Origin: Conchocele bisecta
Taxonomy: Eukaryota > Mollusca > Bivalvia > Lucinida > Thyasiridae
Reading direction: 5' to 3'
NCBI GenBank assembly: GCA_029237695.1
Contig: CM055269.1
Location: 29,360,956-29,424,955 of the forward strand
DNA: 64,000 bases
Below are positions 1 through 12,137 of the stretch, one piece after another. The notes beneath the pieces are model-generated. The model was not told the origin of the DNA. It was given only the letters and a program-made list of their open reading frames with translations, and did not search any database. The position numbers and the translations under genes are program-made. The number at the start of each line of letters is the position of its first letter. The stretch's first letter is position 1.

Positions 1-3000
1 GCCCCATTTATCAGCAAAGTCAATAGTTCTGTCTCATTTATCAGCAATGTCAGTTGTTCTGCCCCAATGTTTAGTCAGCATGTCAACAGAGTTCTGTCTC
101 ATATTTATCAGCAATGTCAGTAGTTCTGGCATGCAATCAGTAGTTCTGCCTCATTTATAAGCAATGGCAGTAGTTCTGCCCCATTTATCAGCAATGTCAG
201 TAGTTCTCCCCCAGTATCAGCAATGTAGTTCTGCCCTTTATTTTATCAGCAATGTCGACTGTAGTTCTGCCCCATTTATCAGCAATGTCATAGTTTCTGT
301 CACATTTATCAGCATGTAAGTAGTAGTTCTGTCCCATGTCAGCATGTCAGTAGTTCTGCCTCATTTATCAGCAATGTCAGTAGTTCTGCATTTATCAGCA
401 ATGTCAGAGTTATGCCCCATTTATCAACAATGTCAGTCAGTCATGTCTTTTGCCCCAGTATCAGCAATGTCAGTAGTCTGTCCCATTTATCAGCAATATC
501 AGTAGTCATGCACCCCATTTATAGCAACAATTTATCATATCAGCAATCGTCAGTAGTTCTGTCATTTGTCAGCAATGTCAGTAGCTCTGCCCCATTTATC
601 AGCAATGTCAGTAGTTCTGCCTATATCAGCAATGTCAGCAGTTTCTGTCTCATTTAAATATTTATCAGCAATGTCAGTAGTTCTGCATGTCAGTAGTTCT
701 GCCCCTCACGTATCAGCAATGTCAGTAGTTTATCTGCCCCATTTATCAGCAATGTATGTAGTTCTGCCCCATTATGCAGCAATGTCAGTAGTCTGTGCCC
801 CATGTATCAGCAATGTAGTTCTGTCCCTTTATCAGCAATGTCAGTAGTTCTGTCACATTTATCAGCAATGTCAGTGAGTTCTGTCCTCATTTATCAGCAA
901 TGTCAGTAGTTCTGCCCCATGTATCAGCAATATAAGTAGTTCTGCCCCATTTATCAGCAATGACAGTAGTACTGCCCCATTGTCAGTAGTTCCCCTGCCC
1001 CATATCAGCAAAGTGCAGCAGTTCTGTCTCATTTATCAGCAATGTCAGGTAGTTCTGCATGTCAGTAGTTCTGTCCTCATATCATGCATGCAATGTCAGT
1101 AGTTCTGCCCCATTTATCAGCAATGTCAGTAGTAATGCCCCATGTATCAGCAATGTAGTTCTGCCTCATTTATCAGCAATGTCAGTAGTTCTGCCCCATT
1201 TATCAGCAATGTCAGTAGTTCTGTCACATTTAATCAGCAATGTCAGTAGTTCTGTCCCCATGTATAACAATATCAGTAGTTCTGCCCCATTATCAGCAAT
1301 GTCAGTAGTTCTGCCCATTTATCAGCAATGTCCAGTATGTTCGCATGCCCCATTACCAGCAATGTCAGTAGTTGTTCTGCCCCATTTATCAGCAATGGCA
1401 GTAATTCTGGCCCCATTTATCAGCAATATCCCAGTATCTGTTCTCCCATTTATCAGAAATGTCAGTTAGTCCCTAGGCTCCCATTTATACAGCAATGTCA
1501 GTAGGTCCTGCCCCAATGTATCAGCAATGTCAGTAGTTCTGCCCATTTATCAGCAAATGTCAGTAGTTCTGGCCCATTTGATCAGCATGTCAGTAGATCT
1601 GCCCATATATTCAGCATGCAAAGTCAGTAGTTCTGCCCCATTTATCAGCAATGTCAGTAGTTCTGCCCCATTTATCAGCAATGTCAGTAGTTATGCCCCA
1701 TTTATCAACAATGTCAGTAGTTCTGCCTCATTTATCAGCAATGTCAGTTGTTCTGTCACATTTATCAGCAATGTCAGTAGTTCTGACCCATTGATCAGCA
1801 ACATTTATCAGCAATGTCAGTGGTTCTGTCCCATTTATCAGCAATGTCAGTAGTTCTGCCCCATTTATCAGCAATGTCAGTAGTTCTGCCTCATTTATCA
1901 GCAATGTCAGCAGTTCTGTCTCATTTATCAGCAATGTCAGTAGTTATGCATGTCAGTAGTTCTGCCTCACTTATCAGCAATGTCAGTAGTTCTGCCCCAT
2001 TTATCAGCAATGTCTGTAGTTCTGCCCCATTTATCAGCAATGTTAGTAGTTCTGCCCCATGTATCAGCAATGTAGTTCTGTCCCATTTATCAGCAATGTC
2101 AGTAGTTCTGTCACATTTATTAGCAATGTCAGTAGTTCTGTCACATTTATCAGCAATGTCAGTAGTTCTGCCCCATGTATCAGCAATATCAGTAGTTCTG
2201 CCCCATTTATCAGCAATGTCAGTAGTTCTGCCCCATTGTCAGTAGTTCTGCCCCATTTATCAGCAATGTCAGTAGTTCTGCCTCATTTACCAGCAATGTC
2301 AGTAGTTCTGGCCCCATTTATCAGCAATATCAGTAGTTCTGTCCCATTTATCAGAAATGTCAGTAGTTCTGGCCGATTAATCAGCAATGTCAGTAGTCCT
2401 GCCCCATGTATCAGCAATGTCAGTAGTTCTGCCCCATTTATCAGCAATATCAGTAGTTCTGTCCCATTTATCAGAAATGTCAGTAGTTCTGGCCCATTTA
2501 TCAGCAATGTCAGTAGTTCTGCCCCATTTATCAGCAATGTCAGTAGTTCTGGCCCAATTTATCAGCAATGTCAGTAGTTCTGCCCCATTTATCAGCAATG
2601 TCTGTAGTTCTGTCCCATTTATCAGCAATGTCAGTAGTTCTGGCCCATTTATCAGCAATGTCAGTAGTTCTGCCCCATTTATCAGCAACGTCAGTAGTTC
2701 TGCCTCATTTACCTGCAATGTCAGTAGTTCTGCCTCATTTATCAGCAATGTCAGTAGTTCTGCCCCATTTATCAGCAATGTCAGTAGTTCTGCCTCATTT
2801 ATCAGCAATGTCAGTAGTTCTGCCCCATTTATCAGCAATGTCAGCAGTTTTGCCCCATGTATCAGCAATATCAGTAGTTCTGCCCCATTTATCAGCAATG
2901 TCAGTAGTTCTGCCTCATTTATCAGAAATGTCAGTAGTTCTACCCCATTTATCAGCAATGTCAGCAGTTCTGTCTCATTTATCAGCAATGTCAGTAGTTC

Positions 3001-6000
3001 TGCCTCATTTACCAGCAATGTCAGTAGTTTTGCCCCATGTATCAGCAATATCAGTAGTTCTTCCTCATTTATCAGCAATGTCAGTAGTTCTACCCCATTT
3101 ATCAGCAATGCCAGTAGTTCTGTCTCGTTTATCAGCAATGTCATTAGTTCTGCCTCATTTACCAGCAATGTCCTCATTTATCAGCAATGTCAGCAGTTCT
3201 GTCTCATTTATCAGCAATGTCAGCAGTTCTGTCTCATTTATCAGCAATGTCAGAAGTTTTGCCCCAAGTATCAGCAATGTCAGTAGTTCTGCACCATTTA
3301 TCAGCAATGTCAGTAGTTCTGCCTCATTTATCAGCAATGTCAGTAGTTCTGCCCCATTTATCAGCAATGTCAGCAGTTCTGTCTCATTTATCAGCAATGT
3401 CAGTAGTTCTGCATGTCAGTAGTTCTGCCTCATTTATCAGCAATGTCAGTAGCTCTGCCCCATTTATCAGCAATGTCAGTAGTTCTGCCCCATGTATCAG
3501 CAATGTAGTTCTGCCTCATTTATCAGCAATGTCAGCAGTTCTGTCTCATTTATCAGCAATGTCAGCAGTTCTGTCTCATTTATCAGCAATGTCAGTAGTT
3601 TTGCCCCAAGTATCAGCAATGTCAGTAGTTCTGCCCCATTTATCAGCAAAGTCAGTAGTTCTGTCTCATTTATCAGCAATGTCAGTAGTTCTGCCCCATT
3701 TATCAGCAATGTCAACAGTTCTGTCTCATTTATCAGCAATGTCAGTAGTTCTGCATGTCAGTAGTTCTGCCTCATTTATCAGCAATGGCAGTAGTTCTGC
3801 CCCATTTATCAGCAATGTCAGTAGTTCTCCCCCATGTATCAGCAATGTAGTTCTGCCTCATTTATCAGCAATGTCAGTAGTTCTGCCCCATTTATCAGCA
3901 ATGTCAGTAGTTCTGTCACATTTATCAGCAATGTAAGTAGTTCTGTCCCATGTATCAGCAATGTCAGTAGTTCTGCCTCATTTATCAGCAATGTCAGTAG
4001 TTCTGCCCCATTTATCAGCAATGTCAGTAGTTATGCCCCATTTATCAACAATGTCAGTAGGTCTGCCTCATTTATCAGCAATGTCAGTAGTTCTGTCCCA
4101 TTTATCAGCAATGTCAGTAGTTCTGCCCCATTTATTAGCAACATTTATCATATCAGCAATGTCAGTAGTTCTGTCCCATTTGTCAGCAATGTCAGTAGTT
4201 CTGCCCCATTTATCAGCAATGTCAGTAGTTCTGCCTCATTTATCAGCAATGTCAGCAGTTCTGTCTCATTTATCAGCAATGTCAGTAGTTCTGCATGTCA
4301 GTAGTTCTGCCTCACGTATCAGCAATGTCAGTAGTTCTGCCCCATTTATCAGCAATGTATGTAGTTCTGCCCCATTTATCAGCAATGTCAGTAGTTCTGC
4401 CCCATGTATCAGCAATGTAGTTCTGTCCCATTTATCAGCAATGTCAGTAGTTCTGTCCCATTTATCAGCAATGTCAGTAGTTCTGTCACATTTATCAGCA
4501 ATGTCAGTAGTTCTGCCCCATGTATCAGCAATATCAGTAGTTCTGCCCCATTTATCAGCAATGTCAGTAGTTCTGCCCCATTGTCAGTAGTTCTGCCCCA
4601 TTTATCAGCAATGTCAGTAGTTCTGCCTCATTTACCAGCAATGTCAGTAGTTCTGGCCCCATTTATCAGCAATATCAGTAGTTCTGTCCCATATCAGCAA
4701 TGTCAGTAGTTCTGCCTCTTTATCAGCAATGTCAGTAGTTCTGCCCATTTATCAGCAATGTCAGTTTATGTTCTGTTCGTCATTTATCAGCAATGTCAGT
4801 AGTTCTGCCCCATTTATCAGCAATGTCAGCAGTTTTGCATGTATCAGCAATATCAGTAGTTCTGCATTTATCAAGCATATGTCAGTAGTTAGCTGCCTCA
4901 TTTATCAGCAATGTCAGTAGTTCTACCCCATTTATCAGCAATGTTAGCAGTTCTGTCTCATGCCCCATCAGCAATGTCAGTAGTTCTGCATTTATCAGCT
5001 GCAATGTCAATAGTGTTTTGCCCCATGTATCAGCAATATCAGAGTTCGTTTCTGCTTTTCATTTATCAGCAATGTCAGTAGTTCTACCCCATTTATCAGC
5101 AATGTCAGTAGTTCTGTCTCATTTAGCAGCAATGTCAGTAGTTCTGCCTCATTTACCAGCAATGTCAGTAGTTCTGCCTCATTTATCAGCAATGCAGTAG
5201 TTCTGCCTCATTTATCAGCAATGTCAGCAGTTCTGTCTCATTTATCAGCAATGTCAGCAGTTCTGTCTCATTTATCAGCAATGTCAGTAGTTTTGCCCCA
5301 TGTATCAGCAATGTCAGTAGTTCTGCCCCATTTATCAGCAATGTCAGTAGTTCTGCCTCATTTATCAGCAATGTCAGTAGTTCTGCCCCATTTATCAGCA
5401 ATGTCAGCAGTTCTGTCCCATTTATCAGCAATGTCAGTAGTTCTGCATGTCAGTAGTTCTGCCTCATTTATCAGCAATGTCAGTAGTTCTGCCCCATTTA
5501 TCAGCAATGTCAGTAGTTCTGCCCCATGTATCAGCAATGTAGTTCTGCCTCATTTATCAGCAATGTCAGTAGTTCTGCCCCATTTATCAGCAATGTCAGT
5601 AGTTCTGTCACATTTATCAGCAATGTCAGTAGTTCTGTCCCATATATCAGCAATATCAGTAGTTCTGCCCCATTTATCAGCAATGTCAGTAGTTCTGCCC
5701 CATTTATCAGCAATGTCAGTAGTTCTGCCTCATTTACCAGCAATGTCAGTAGTTCTGGCCCCATTTATCAGCAATATCAGGAGTTCTGTCCCATCTATCA
5801 GAAATGTCAGTAGTTCTGGCCGATTTATCAGCAATGTCAGTAGTCCTGCCCCATGTATCAGCAATGTCAGTAGTTTTGCCCCATTTATCAGCAATGTCAG
5901 TAGTTCTGCCCCATTTATCAGCAATGTCAGTAGTTCTGCCCCATGTATCAGCAATGTAGTTCTGCCTCATTTATCAGCAATGTCAGTAGTTCTGCCCCAT

Positions 6001-6892
6001 TTATCAGCAATATCAGTAGTTCTGTCACATTTATCAGCAATGTCAGTAGTTCTGCCCCATTTATCAGCAATATCAGTAGTTCTGTCCCATTTATCAGAAA
6101 TGTCAGTAGTTCTGGCCCATTTATCAGCAATGTCAGTAGTCCTGCCCCATGTATCAGCAATGTCAGTAGTTCTGCCCCATTTATCAACAATGTCAGTAGT
6201 TCTGCCCCATTTATCAGCAATGTCAGTAGTTAGCAATGTCAGTAGTTCTGCCCCATTTATCAACAATGTCAGTAGTTCTGCCCCATTTATCAGCAATGTC
6301 AGTAGTTCTGCTCCCATTTATCAGCAATGTCAGTAGTTCTGCCCCATTTATCAGCAATGTCAGTAGTTCTGCCCCATTTATCAGCAATGTCAGTAGTTAT
6401 GCCCCATTTATCAACAATGTCAGTAGTTCTGCCTCATTTATCAGCAATGTCAGTAGTTCTGTCCCATTTATCAACAATGTCAGTAGTTCTGCCCCATTTA
6501 TCAGCAACATTTATCAGCAATGTCAGTAGTTCTGCCCTATTTATCAGAAATGCCAGTAGTTCTGCCCCATTTATCAGCAATGTCAGTAGTTCTGACCCAT
6601 GTATCAGCAATGTCAGTAGTTCTGACCCATTTATCAGCAATTTCAGTAGTTCTACCTCATTTATCAGCAATGTCAGTAGTTCTGCCCCATTTATCAGCAA
6701 TGTCAGTAGTTCTGCCCCATTTATCAGCAATGTCAGTAGTTCTGCCCCATTTATCAGCAATGCCAGTAGTTCTGTCCCATTTATCAGCAATGTCAGTAGT
6801 TCTGCCCCATGTATCAGCAATGTCAGTAGTTCTGCCCCATTTATCAGCAATGTCAGTAGTTCTGCCCCATTTACCAGCAATGTCAGTAGTTC
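1..6892. repeat. 30-bp satellite array with higher-order structure
   Basis: About 230 head-to-tail copies of a 30-bp monomer containing CCCATTTATCAGCAATGTC followed by AGTAGTTCTGC. Variant monomers (GTATCAG for TTATCAG, GTCTCA for GCCCCA, CAGCAG for CAGTAG) recur in blocks. Shortened monomers form a recurring marker pair: a GCATGTCAG junction followed 83 bp later by a GTATCAGCAATGTAG junction (3411/3494, 3753/3836, 5445/5528), and 114 bp later near 1949 and 4294. Because 30 is a multiple of 3, long open frames appear on both strands, but the peptides are only the repeat read through and are not taken as genes. Bases 1-1650 and 4680-5200 have many small indels; the rest is clean. The array stops abruptly inside the end of a MITE at about 6892. 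Confidence 0.97.
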
Positions 6893-6995
6893 TACCAACT
6901 CAGTAGGCACAAAATATTCTTTATATCAGAGACATCATCTTAGACATTTTCTGGCAAAATAAACATTCATTCACCATTACCCCACATACTGATTG
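6893..6995 (+). mobile_element. M7 MITE, left part (interrupted copy)
   Basis: Matches the left part of the full copy at 51743-52194: CTCAGTAGGCACAAA, then a run ending in CATTCACCATTAC and ACTGATTGGCA. The outermost ~15 bases of the terminal repeat are replaced by satellite. The element is interrupted by a SINE and by tandem-core element T2, and its right part resumes at 8794. Confidence 0.75.
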
Positions 6996-7196
6996 GCATT
7001 AGTATACGGTAACGAGCGCGCCTCTCACCAATGCGACCCCGGGTTTGATCCTCGACAGGGGCAGAATGTGAGATGGTATGGTGGTCGCCAGATCGGACAA
7101 GTGGGTTTTCTCCGGGTACTCCAGTTTCCTCCCACATTAATATAAGTGCTCTCGTCCTTGTTTGTAATCGTTGTAAAAGAAATAAAGTTTATAATT
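6996..7196 (+). mobile_element. tRNA-derived SINE, family S1, decayed copy
   Basis: Closely resembles the better copy at 50535-50777. It keeps GGTAACGAGCGCG, a mutated B box (GGGTTTGATCCTC), the middle part with GATCGGACAAGTGGGTTTTC and CTCCGGGTACTCC, and the 3' tail ending in AAATAAAGTTTAT. The A box is damaged by a small deletion. It lies inside the M7 MITE that starts at 6893. Confidence 0.8.
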
Positions 7197-7252
7197 TAAT
7201 CTATCGAAAATATTATTTTTTCAGTTGACACATTTAATTAGTTAAATAATTA

Positions 7253-8793
7253 ACAAGAGTTGTCAGAAGACAACGAAGCTCGCCTGTTGGCAACCTTCAC
7301 TCAAACTTGGCACAGTTGCATAAAAAAACATGAATATTATATATAATTGACCTTGGGTTAAGGGGTGTGCGGTGGACCTTGACATTGGGGTCAGTGGTGC
7401 AAGGTGGGTCGTGGGTTTGCTATAGCATAATATAGCATATTAAGATGAATGCATGTATGAAATATCAAAACGCTCCCTGAAAACAGAAGTAAAACAAAAT
7501 TTAACCCAACGTTAAGTTTATGAACGCACTAAGTTGATGATTTTCTACAGCATGATAGCTATTCACATGAGGAATGCATGTAATATGATGTATGAATGTG
7601 CTAAGTTTGTGACCTTGGGGAAAGGGGTGGTGGTTCATGGATTTGCTGTAGCACAATAGAGGATCATCAGATGAATGCATGTATGAAATATCAAAGCGTT
7701 CCCTGTAAAGAAACAGAAGTTAAACAACATTTAACAACAGTCATAGATTTGCTGTAGCACAATAGAGGATCATCAGATGAATGCATGTATGAAATATCAA
7801 AGTGTTCCCTGTACCGAAACAGAAGTTACACAACATTTACCCCAACGTTACGTTTATGAACATGCTAAGTTTGTGACCTTGACCTTGGGGTAAGGGTTGG
7901 GTGGTGGGTTGTGGATTTGCTACAGCATGATAGAGGGTCATCTGAGGAATATATGTATGAAATATCAAGGCGTTCCATGAAAGGAAACAGATGTTATAAG
8001 ACATTTACCCAAAGTTAAGTTTATGAATGTGCTAAGTTTGTGACCTTGACCCTGGGGTAAGGGGTGGGTGGTGGGTCATGGATTTGCTATAGTACGATAG
8101 AGTTTCATCAGATGAATGCATGTATGAAATATGAAGGTATTCCCTGTAAATAAACAGAAGTTACACAACATTTACCCCAACGTTAAGTTTATGAACATGC
8201 TAAGTTTGTGACCTTGACCTTGGGGTAAGGGTTGGGTGGTGGGTCATGGATGTGCTACAGCATGATAGAGGGTCATCTGAGAAATGCATTTATGAAATAT
8301 CAAGGCGTTCCATGAAAGGAAACAGATGTTATAAGAAATTTACCCCAACATTAAGTTTATGAATGTGCTAAGTTTGTGACCTTGACCTTGGGGTAAGGGT
8401 TGGGTGGTGGGTCATGGATTTGCTACAGCATGATAGAGGGTCATCTGAGGAATGCATGTATGAAATATCAAGGTGTTCCATGAAAGGAAACAGATGTTAT
8501 AAGAAATTTACCCCAACGTTAAGTTTATGAATGTGCTAAGTTTTTGACCTTGACCTTGGGGTAAGAGTTTGGTGGTGGGTCATGGATTTGCTACAGCATG
8601 ATAGAGGGTCATCTGAGGAATGCATGTAGTATGAAATAACAAGGTGTTCCATGAAAGGAAACAGAAGTTATAAGACATTTACCCAACGTTAAGTTTGTGG
8701 ATGCCGACACCGACGCTTAAGCCGACGCCGCCGCCTACGCCGCCGGGGGTATGCCATAAGCTCTTATGCACTTCGTGCAGGCGAGCTAAAAAA
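7253..8793 (+). mobile_element. Tandem-core element T2 (Helentron/HINE-like, non-autonomous)
   Basis: The 5' end ACAAGA is followed by the hairpin GTTGTC-AGAA-GACAAC and then AGCTCGCCTG. The 3' end has the hairpin TGCAC-TTC-GTGCA running into CAGGCGAGCT and then A's. AGCTCGCCTG and CAGGCGAGCT are exact reverse complements. The core is a tandem array of a ~168-bp unit (TTGTGACCTTGACC at 7871, 8038, 8206, 8374 and 8542), followed by a CG-rich stretch of GACGCCG steps. No protein-coding frame is visible. It interrupts the M7 MITE, and the uninterrupted copy near 52.0 kb shows the empty site. The class is inferred from architecture. Confidence 0.8.
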
Positions 8794-8993
8794 TGTCATG
8801 CTTCATTTGCATATGAAAATAGCCTGATACCATCGCGAGTCACTATTAATAAAATAAATATTACTAAATGATTATATTTGTAGAGTGGGCACTCATAATT
8901 TTTAGAACTGGTGAAATAGCGACACAATTATACAGTTATTTAATTCCTATAAAGAACATTTTGTGCCTACTGAGTGGGCATGTACCTTTAACG
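8794..8993 (+). mobile_element. M7 MITE, right part (interrupted copy)
   Basis: Continues the MITE begun at 6893. It shares AATTTTTAGAACTGGT, GACACAATTATACA and the terminal GCCTACTGAGTGGGCATGTA with the intact copy ending at 52194, and terminates in CCTTTAA. Confidence 0.8.
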
Positions 8994-8999
8994 TCCCAG

Positions 9000-9165
9000 C
9001 AAAATCTAACGTCAAAAAGGGATGGGATCACAGTTTAAAGTCTCATCCAACAGACCAGTGGGATGGCAATACTATGAAAGTATTTTGCATGACCAGGGTA
9101 GGTTTTGAACTCACTACCTTCAGAAGTTCTGTATTCTACCCCTGAGCCACAGCCGCCCATCCATT
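9000..9165 (-). mobile_element. tRNA-derived SINE-like repeat, second family (S2)
   Basis: Read on the minus strand, the segment starts GGGCGGCTGTGGCTCAGGGG. TGGCTCAGGGG fits a polymerase III A box, and about 35 bases on GAGTTCAAAACCT is a weakened B box. A sequence shared with 16692-16755 (TTTAAAGTCTCATCC, ACAGACCAGTGGGATG) follows. This fits a tRNA-headed SINE rather than a working tRNA gene, because the B box is degenerate and no cloverleaf closes. A short open frame on the plus strand here is incidental. Confidence 0.55.
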
Positions 9166-9198
9166 GCTTGAAATAAAGACTGGTCTGGAGATATATTA

Positions 9199-9266
9199 AC
9201 CCTTAGACCACTATCTTATTTTTTTGTCGTCTGCTGTTTATTTTCTATTTTCTATTTCTATCATCA
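9199..9266 (+). mobile_element. M2 MITE (TTAACCCTT family), left part, interrupted
   Basis: TTAACCCTTAGACCACTATC and GTCGTCTGCTGTTTATTTTC match the left end of the M2 copy at 31981. The match breaks at 9266, where T1 is inserted, and resumes at about 10795 with AATGCTTTAATAGCACTTTAG, which corresponds to the middle of the 31981 copy. Confidence 0.75.
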
Positions 9267-10794
9267 ACAAGAGCTGTAGGAGAACAGCATAGCTCGACTA
9301 CGAGGGTTGTCGATGTACACATAGCTTGACAAACAAGGTGGCTGCGGCCTGCATAAAAACCTTAACCAAGGTTGACTAAAAACCTTAACCAAGGGAAATT
9401 AAGTAAGTAATTCAAGGTTAAATGTAGGTCAATGTCAGATATAGGTCAGGGGTTATTGATGTACATCACGAGGAGATGAAGTTTTCCAAGTATGGTTTCT
9501 GTAGGCCCAGGAGTATTCCATATACAAGCTTGACTAAAAACCGTAACCAAGGGGAAATAACTAAGTAATCCAAGGATAAAAGTAGGTCAAGGTCAAATAT
9601 AGGTCAGGGATTATTGATGTACATCACTAGGAGATGAAGTTGTCCAAGTATGGTTGATGTAGGCCCAGGAGTATTCCATATACAAGTTTGACTATAAACA
9701 TTTACCAAGTAATTCAAGGTTAATGTAGGTGAAGGTAAAATAAAGGTCAGGGGTTATTGATGTACATCCCTATGAGAAAAAGTTATCCAAGTATGGTGTC
9801 TGGATGCACAATAGTATTCCATGTACAAGCTTGATTAAAAACCTTAACCAAGGTCGACTAAAAACCTTAACCAAAGGGAATTAAGTAAGTAATTCAAGAG
9901 GAAATGTAGGTGAAGGTCAAATATAGGTCAGGGGTTATTGATGCACATCACTAGGAGATGAAGTTGTCCAAGTATGGTGGGTGTAGGGCCAGGAGTATTC
10001 CATATACAAGCTTGACTAAAAACCATAACCAAGGGGAAATTAACTAAGTAATTGAAGAGGAAATGTAGGTCAAGGTCAAATATAGATCAGGGTTCATTGA
10101 TGTACATCCCTATGAGAAAATGTTGTCCAAGTATGGTGTCTGTATGCACAATAGTATTCCATGTACCAGCTTGACTAAAAACCTTAACCAAGCTTGACTA
10201 AAAACGTTAACCAAGGGGAATTAAGTAAGTAATTCAAGAGGAAATGTAGGTGAAGGTCAAATATAGATATGGGGTTATTGATGTACATCACTAGTAGATG
10301 AAGTTGTCCAAGTATGGTGGGTGTAGGGCCAGTAGTATTCCATATACAAGGTTGACTAAAAACCTTAACCAAGGCGTGACGGTAAGGGGAATTAACTAAG
10401 TAATTCAAGAGGAAATGTAGGTGAAGGTCAAATATAGATCAGGGGTTATTGATGTGCATCACTACGAGATGAAGTTGTCCAAGTATGGTGGGTGTAGGGC
10501 CAGTAGTATTGCATATACAAGCTTGACTAAAAACCTTAACCAAGGTTGATTAAAAACCTTAACCAAGGGGAATTAACTAAGTAATTCAAGAGGAAATGTA
10601 GGTCAAGGTCAAATATAGATCAGGGGTTATTGATGTACATCACTAGGAGATGAAGTTGTCCAAGTATGGTGGGTGTAGGGCCAGAAGTATTCCATATACA
10701 AGGTTGACGAAAAACCTTAACCAAGGCGTGACGGTGACGCCGACGCCGGGGTGACAACATAAGCTCTACTTATTCTTCGAATAGTCGAGCTAAA
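9267..10794 (+). mobile_element. Tandem-core element T1, copy 1
   Basis: The 5' end ACAAGA carries the hairpin GCTGT-AGGAGA-ACAGC and then AGCTCGACTA. The 3' end has a small TATTC/GAATA hairpin running into TAGTCGAGCT and A's, an exact 10-base complement of the 5' segment. The core has ~140-180-bp units around TTATTGATGTACATCAC and GTCCAAGTATGG, alternating two unit subtypes (CACTAGGAGATGAAG and CCCTATGAGAAAA). It is inserted in an M2 MITE and has no coding capacity. Other copies are at 12930 and 36612. Confidence 0.85.
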
Positions 10795-10826
10795 AAATGC
10801 TTTAATAGCACTTTAGAATAGAATAA
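10795..10826 (+). mobile_element. M2 MITE, continuation after T1
   Basis: AATGCTTTAATAGCACTTTAG corresponds to the interior of the M2 copy at 31981 immediately after the point where the left part (9199-9266) stops. The far right arm of the MITE is missing. Confidence 0.6.
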
Positions 10827-11010
10827 ACAGAACTTCCGACCAGACGTGTTTCATCCCGGTGATTTTTACCAGTCGTTGATTGACAACCAAACCAGCTGAT
10901 AGAAGAATGATTTATTAACGCGGTGTTCGGTATATACCAGTATCGTTACGCGTCAAGAAAATTGGAATTGGGTGAAATAAAAATGCTTGCGTATTCTGTA
11001 CACAACAAAA

Positions 11011-11812
11011 ACAAGAGTGCCGAAGGTCACAATATATGCCCGTTGAGGCAAGGCCAGTCAACAAGGGGAGATAACTCATCTTGACGTGATAAACATGTAA
11101 AGCAAATTTGGTTACGATCCGTCAAGTAGAACTCGACTTATTGCGTAGACAAGGATATGGAGTCCGAAAATTAAAAATGGCCGCCAAGGGGAGATAAGTC
11201 ATCGAAAAATATCAATAGGCTTCTTCGTCTTGCCGTGATAAACATGTATACCGAATTTGGTTATGATCGGTTAAGTAGAACTTGAGTTATTGCGTGGACA
11301 AGGAAATTAAAAATGGCTGCCAAGGGGAGATAAGTATCGGAAATTTTTCAAAATCAATAGACTTCTTTGTCTTGCCATGATAAACATGTATACCGAATTT
11401 GGTTAAGAGTGGTGAAGTAGAACTTGAGTTATTACGTGGACAAGGATACAGAGTTCGAAAAGAAAAAGATGTCCGCCAAGGGGAGATAAGTCATCGGAAA
11501 TTTTTAAAAATCAATAGGCTTCTTTGTCTTGCCGTGATAAACATGTATACCAAATTTGGTTACAAGCGGTGAAGTAGAACTTGAGTTATCGCGTGGACAA
11601 GGATAAGTTATCAGAAATTTTTCAAAATCAATAGGCTTCTTCATCTTGCCGTGATAAAAATGTATACTGAATTTGGTTAAAATCCGTCAAGTAGTACTCG
11701 TTATTGCGTGGACTAGCTGTGATCGCCCACCCGCCCGCCGCCTGCCTGCCTGCCCGCCCGCCCGTACAAGATGAATACATAATACGTCCCGTTTTTTCAA
11801 ACGGGCGTATAA
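11011..11812 (+). mobile_element. Tandem-core element T4, copy 1
   Basis: The 5' end ACAAGAGTGCCGAAGGTCAC precedes ATATGCCCGT. The 3' end has the hairpin CCCGTTT-TTTC-AAACGGG running into ACGGGCGTAT and A's. The two end segments pair at 9 of 10 positions (one G-T difference). The core consists of 4-5 irregular ~120-155-bp units with AAGGGGAGATAAGTCATCGG, TTGCCGTGATAAACATGTAT and TTGCGTGGACAAGG, then a CCCGCC-rich stretch. Related copies are at 33174 and 41885. Confidence 0.8.
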
Positions 11813-11976
11813 AAAGTATTTGTTTTAAATGAATGAAATATGCAGATGTTTTCCCATGTGATAAGCGACCAGTCCTGTTGTTCCCATGTGCTAAGCGATG
11901 ATTGTGTAAATATTTTTGTGTTGGAATTATATACAAATGCACAGTAAAGAAGACATGGGGAGGTAGGTGTACTCAC

Positions 11977-12137
11977 CAGCTGGTCACCACCACAGACCTG
12001 GGTGAGGTTCTCGGGCACGACGACCAGCAGGTTACACAGGGCGTGTAGTCTCTCAAACAGCTGGCTCATCAGGGGCACGCCAAACTCCTTCACACACTTA
12101 CGGTACTCGTTCACGTCGCATATAACCAGCATCGCAC
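11977..12137 (-). CDS. EXOC5: EXOC5 exon 17 (last exon inside the window)
   Basis: Residues 632-685. It contains CDVNEYRKCVKEFG and LHALCNLLVVVPENL, among the most conserved stretches of Sec10. The acceptor is TACAG|GTGCG and the donor CAGCTG|GTGAGT. Homologs continue for about 28 residues after this point in one more exon. No matching open stretch was found between here and base 1 on the minus strand. Confidence 0.95.

Noticed and set aside
1..6892. CRISPR-like array of ~30-bp repeats
   Set aside because: The repeats are head-to-tail with no unique spacers, and the surrounding genes have introns.
412..6962. Many long open frames (up to ~370 codons) on both strands reading SAMSVVLPHL- or LLINGAELLT-type repeats
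   Set aside because: They are the 30-bp satellite read in phase. Open frames exist on both strands at once, no unique flanking sequence is encoded, and small indels break them.
8794..11976. Last exon of EXOC5
   Set aside because: Every non-repeat stretch on the minus strand was read for an acceptor followed by a ~28-codon Sec10 C-terminus; none fits.
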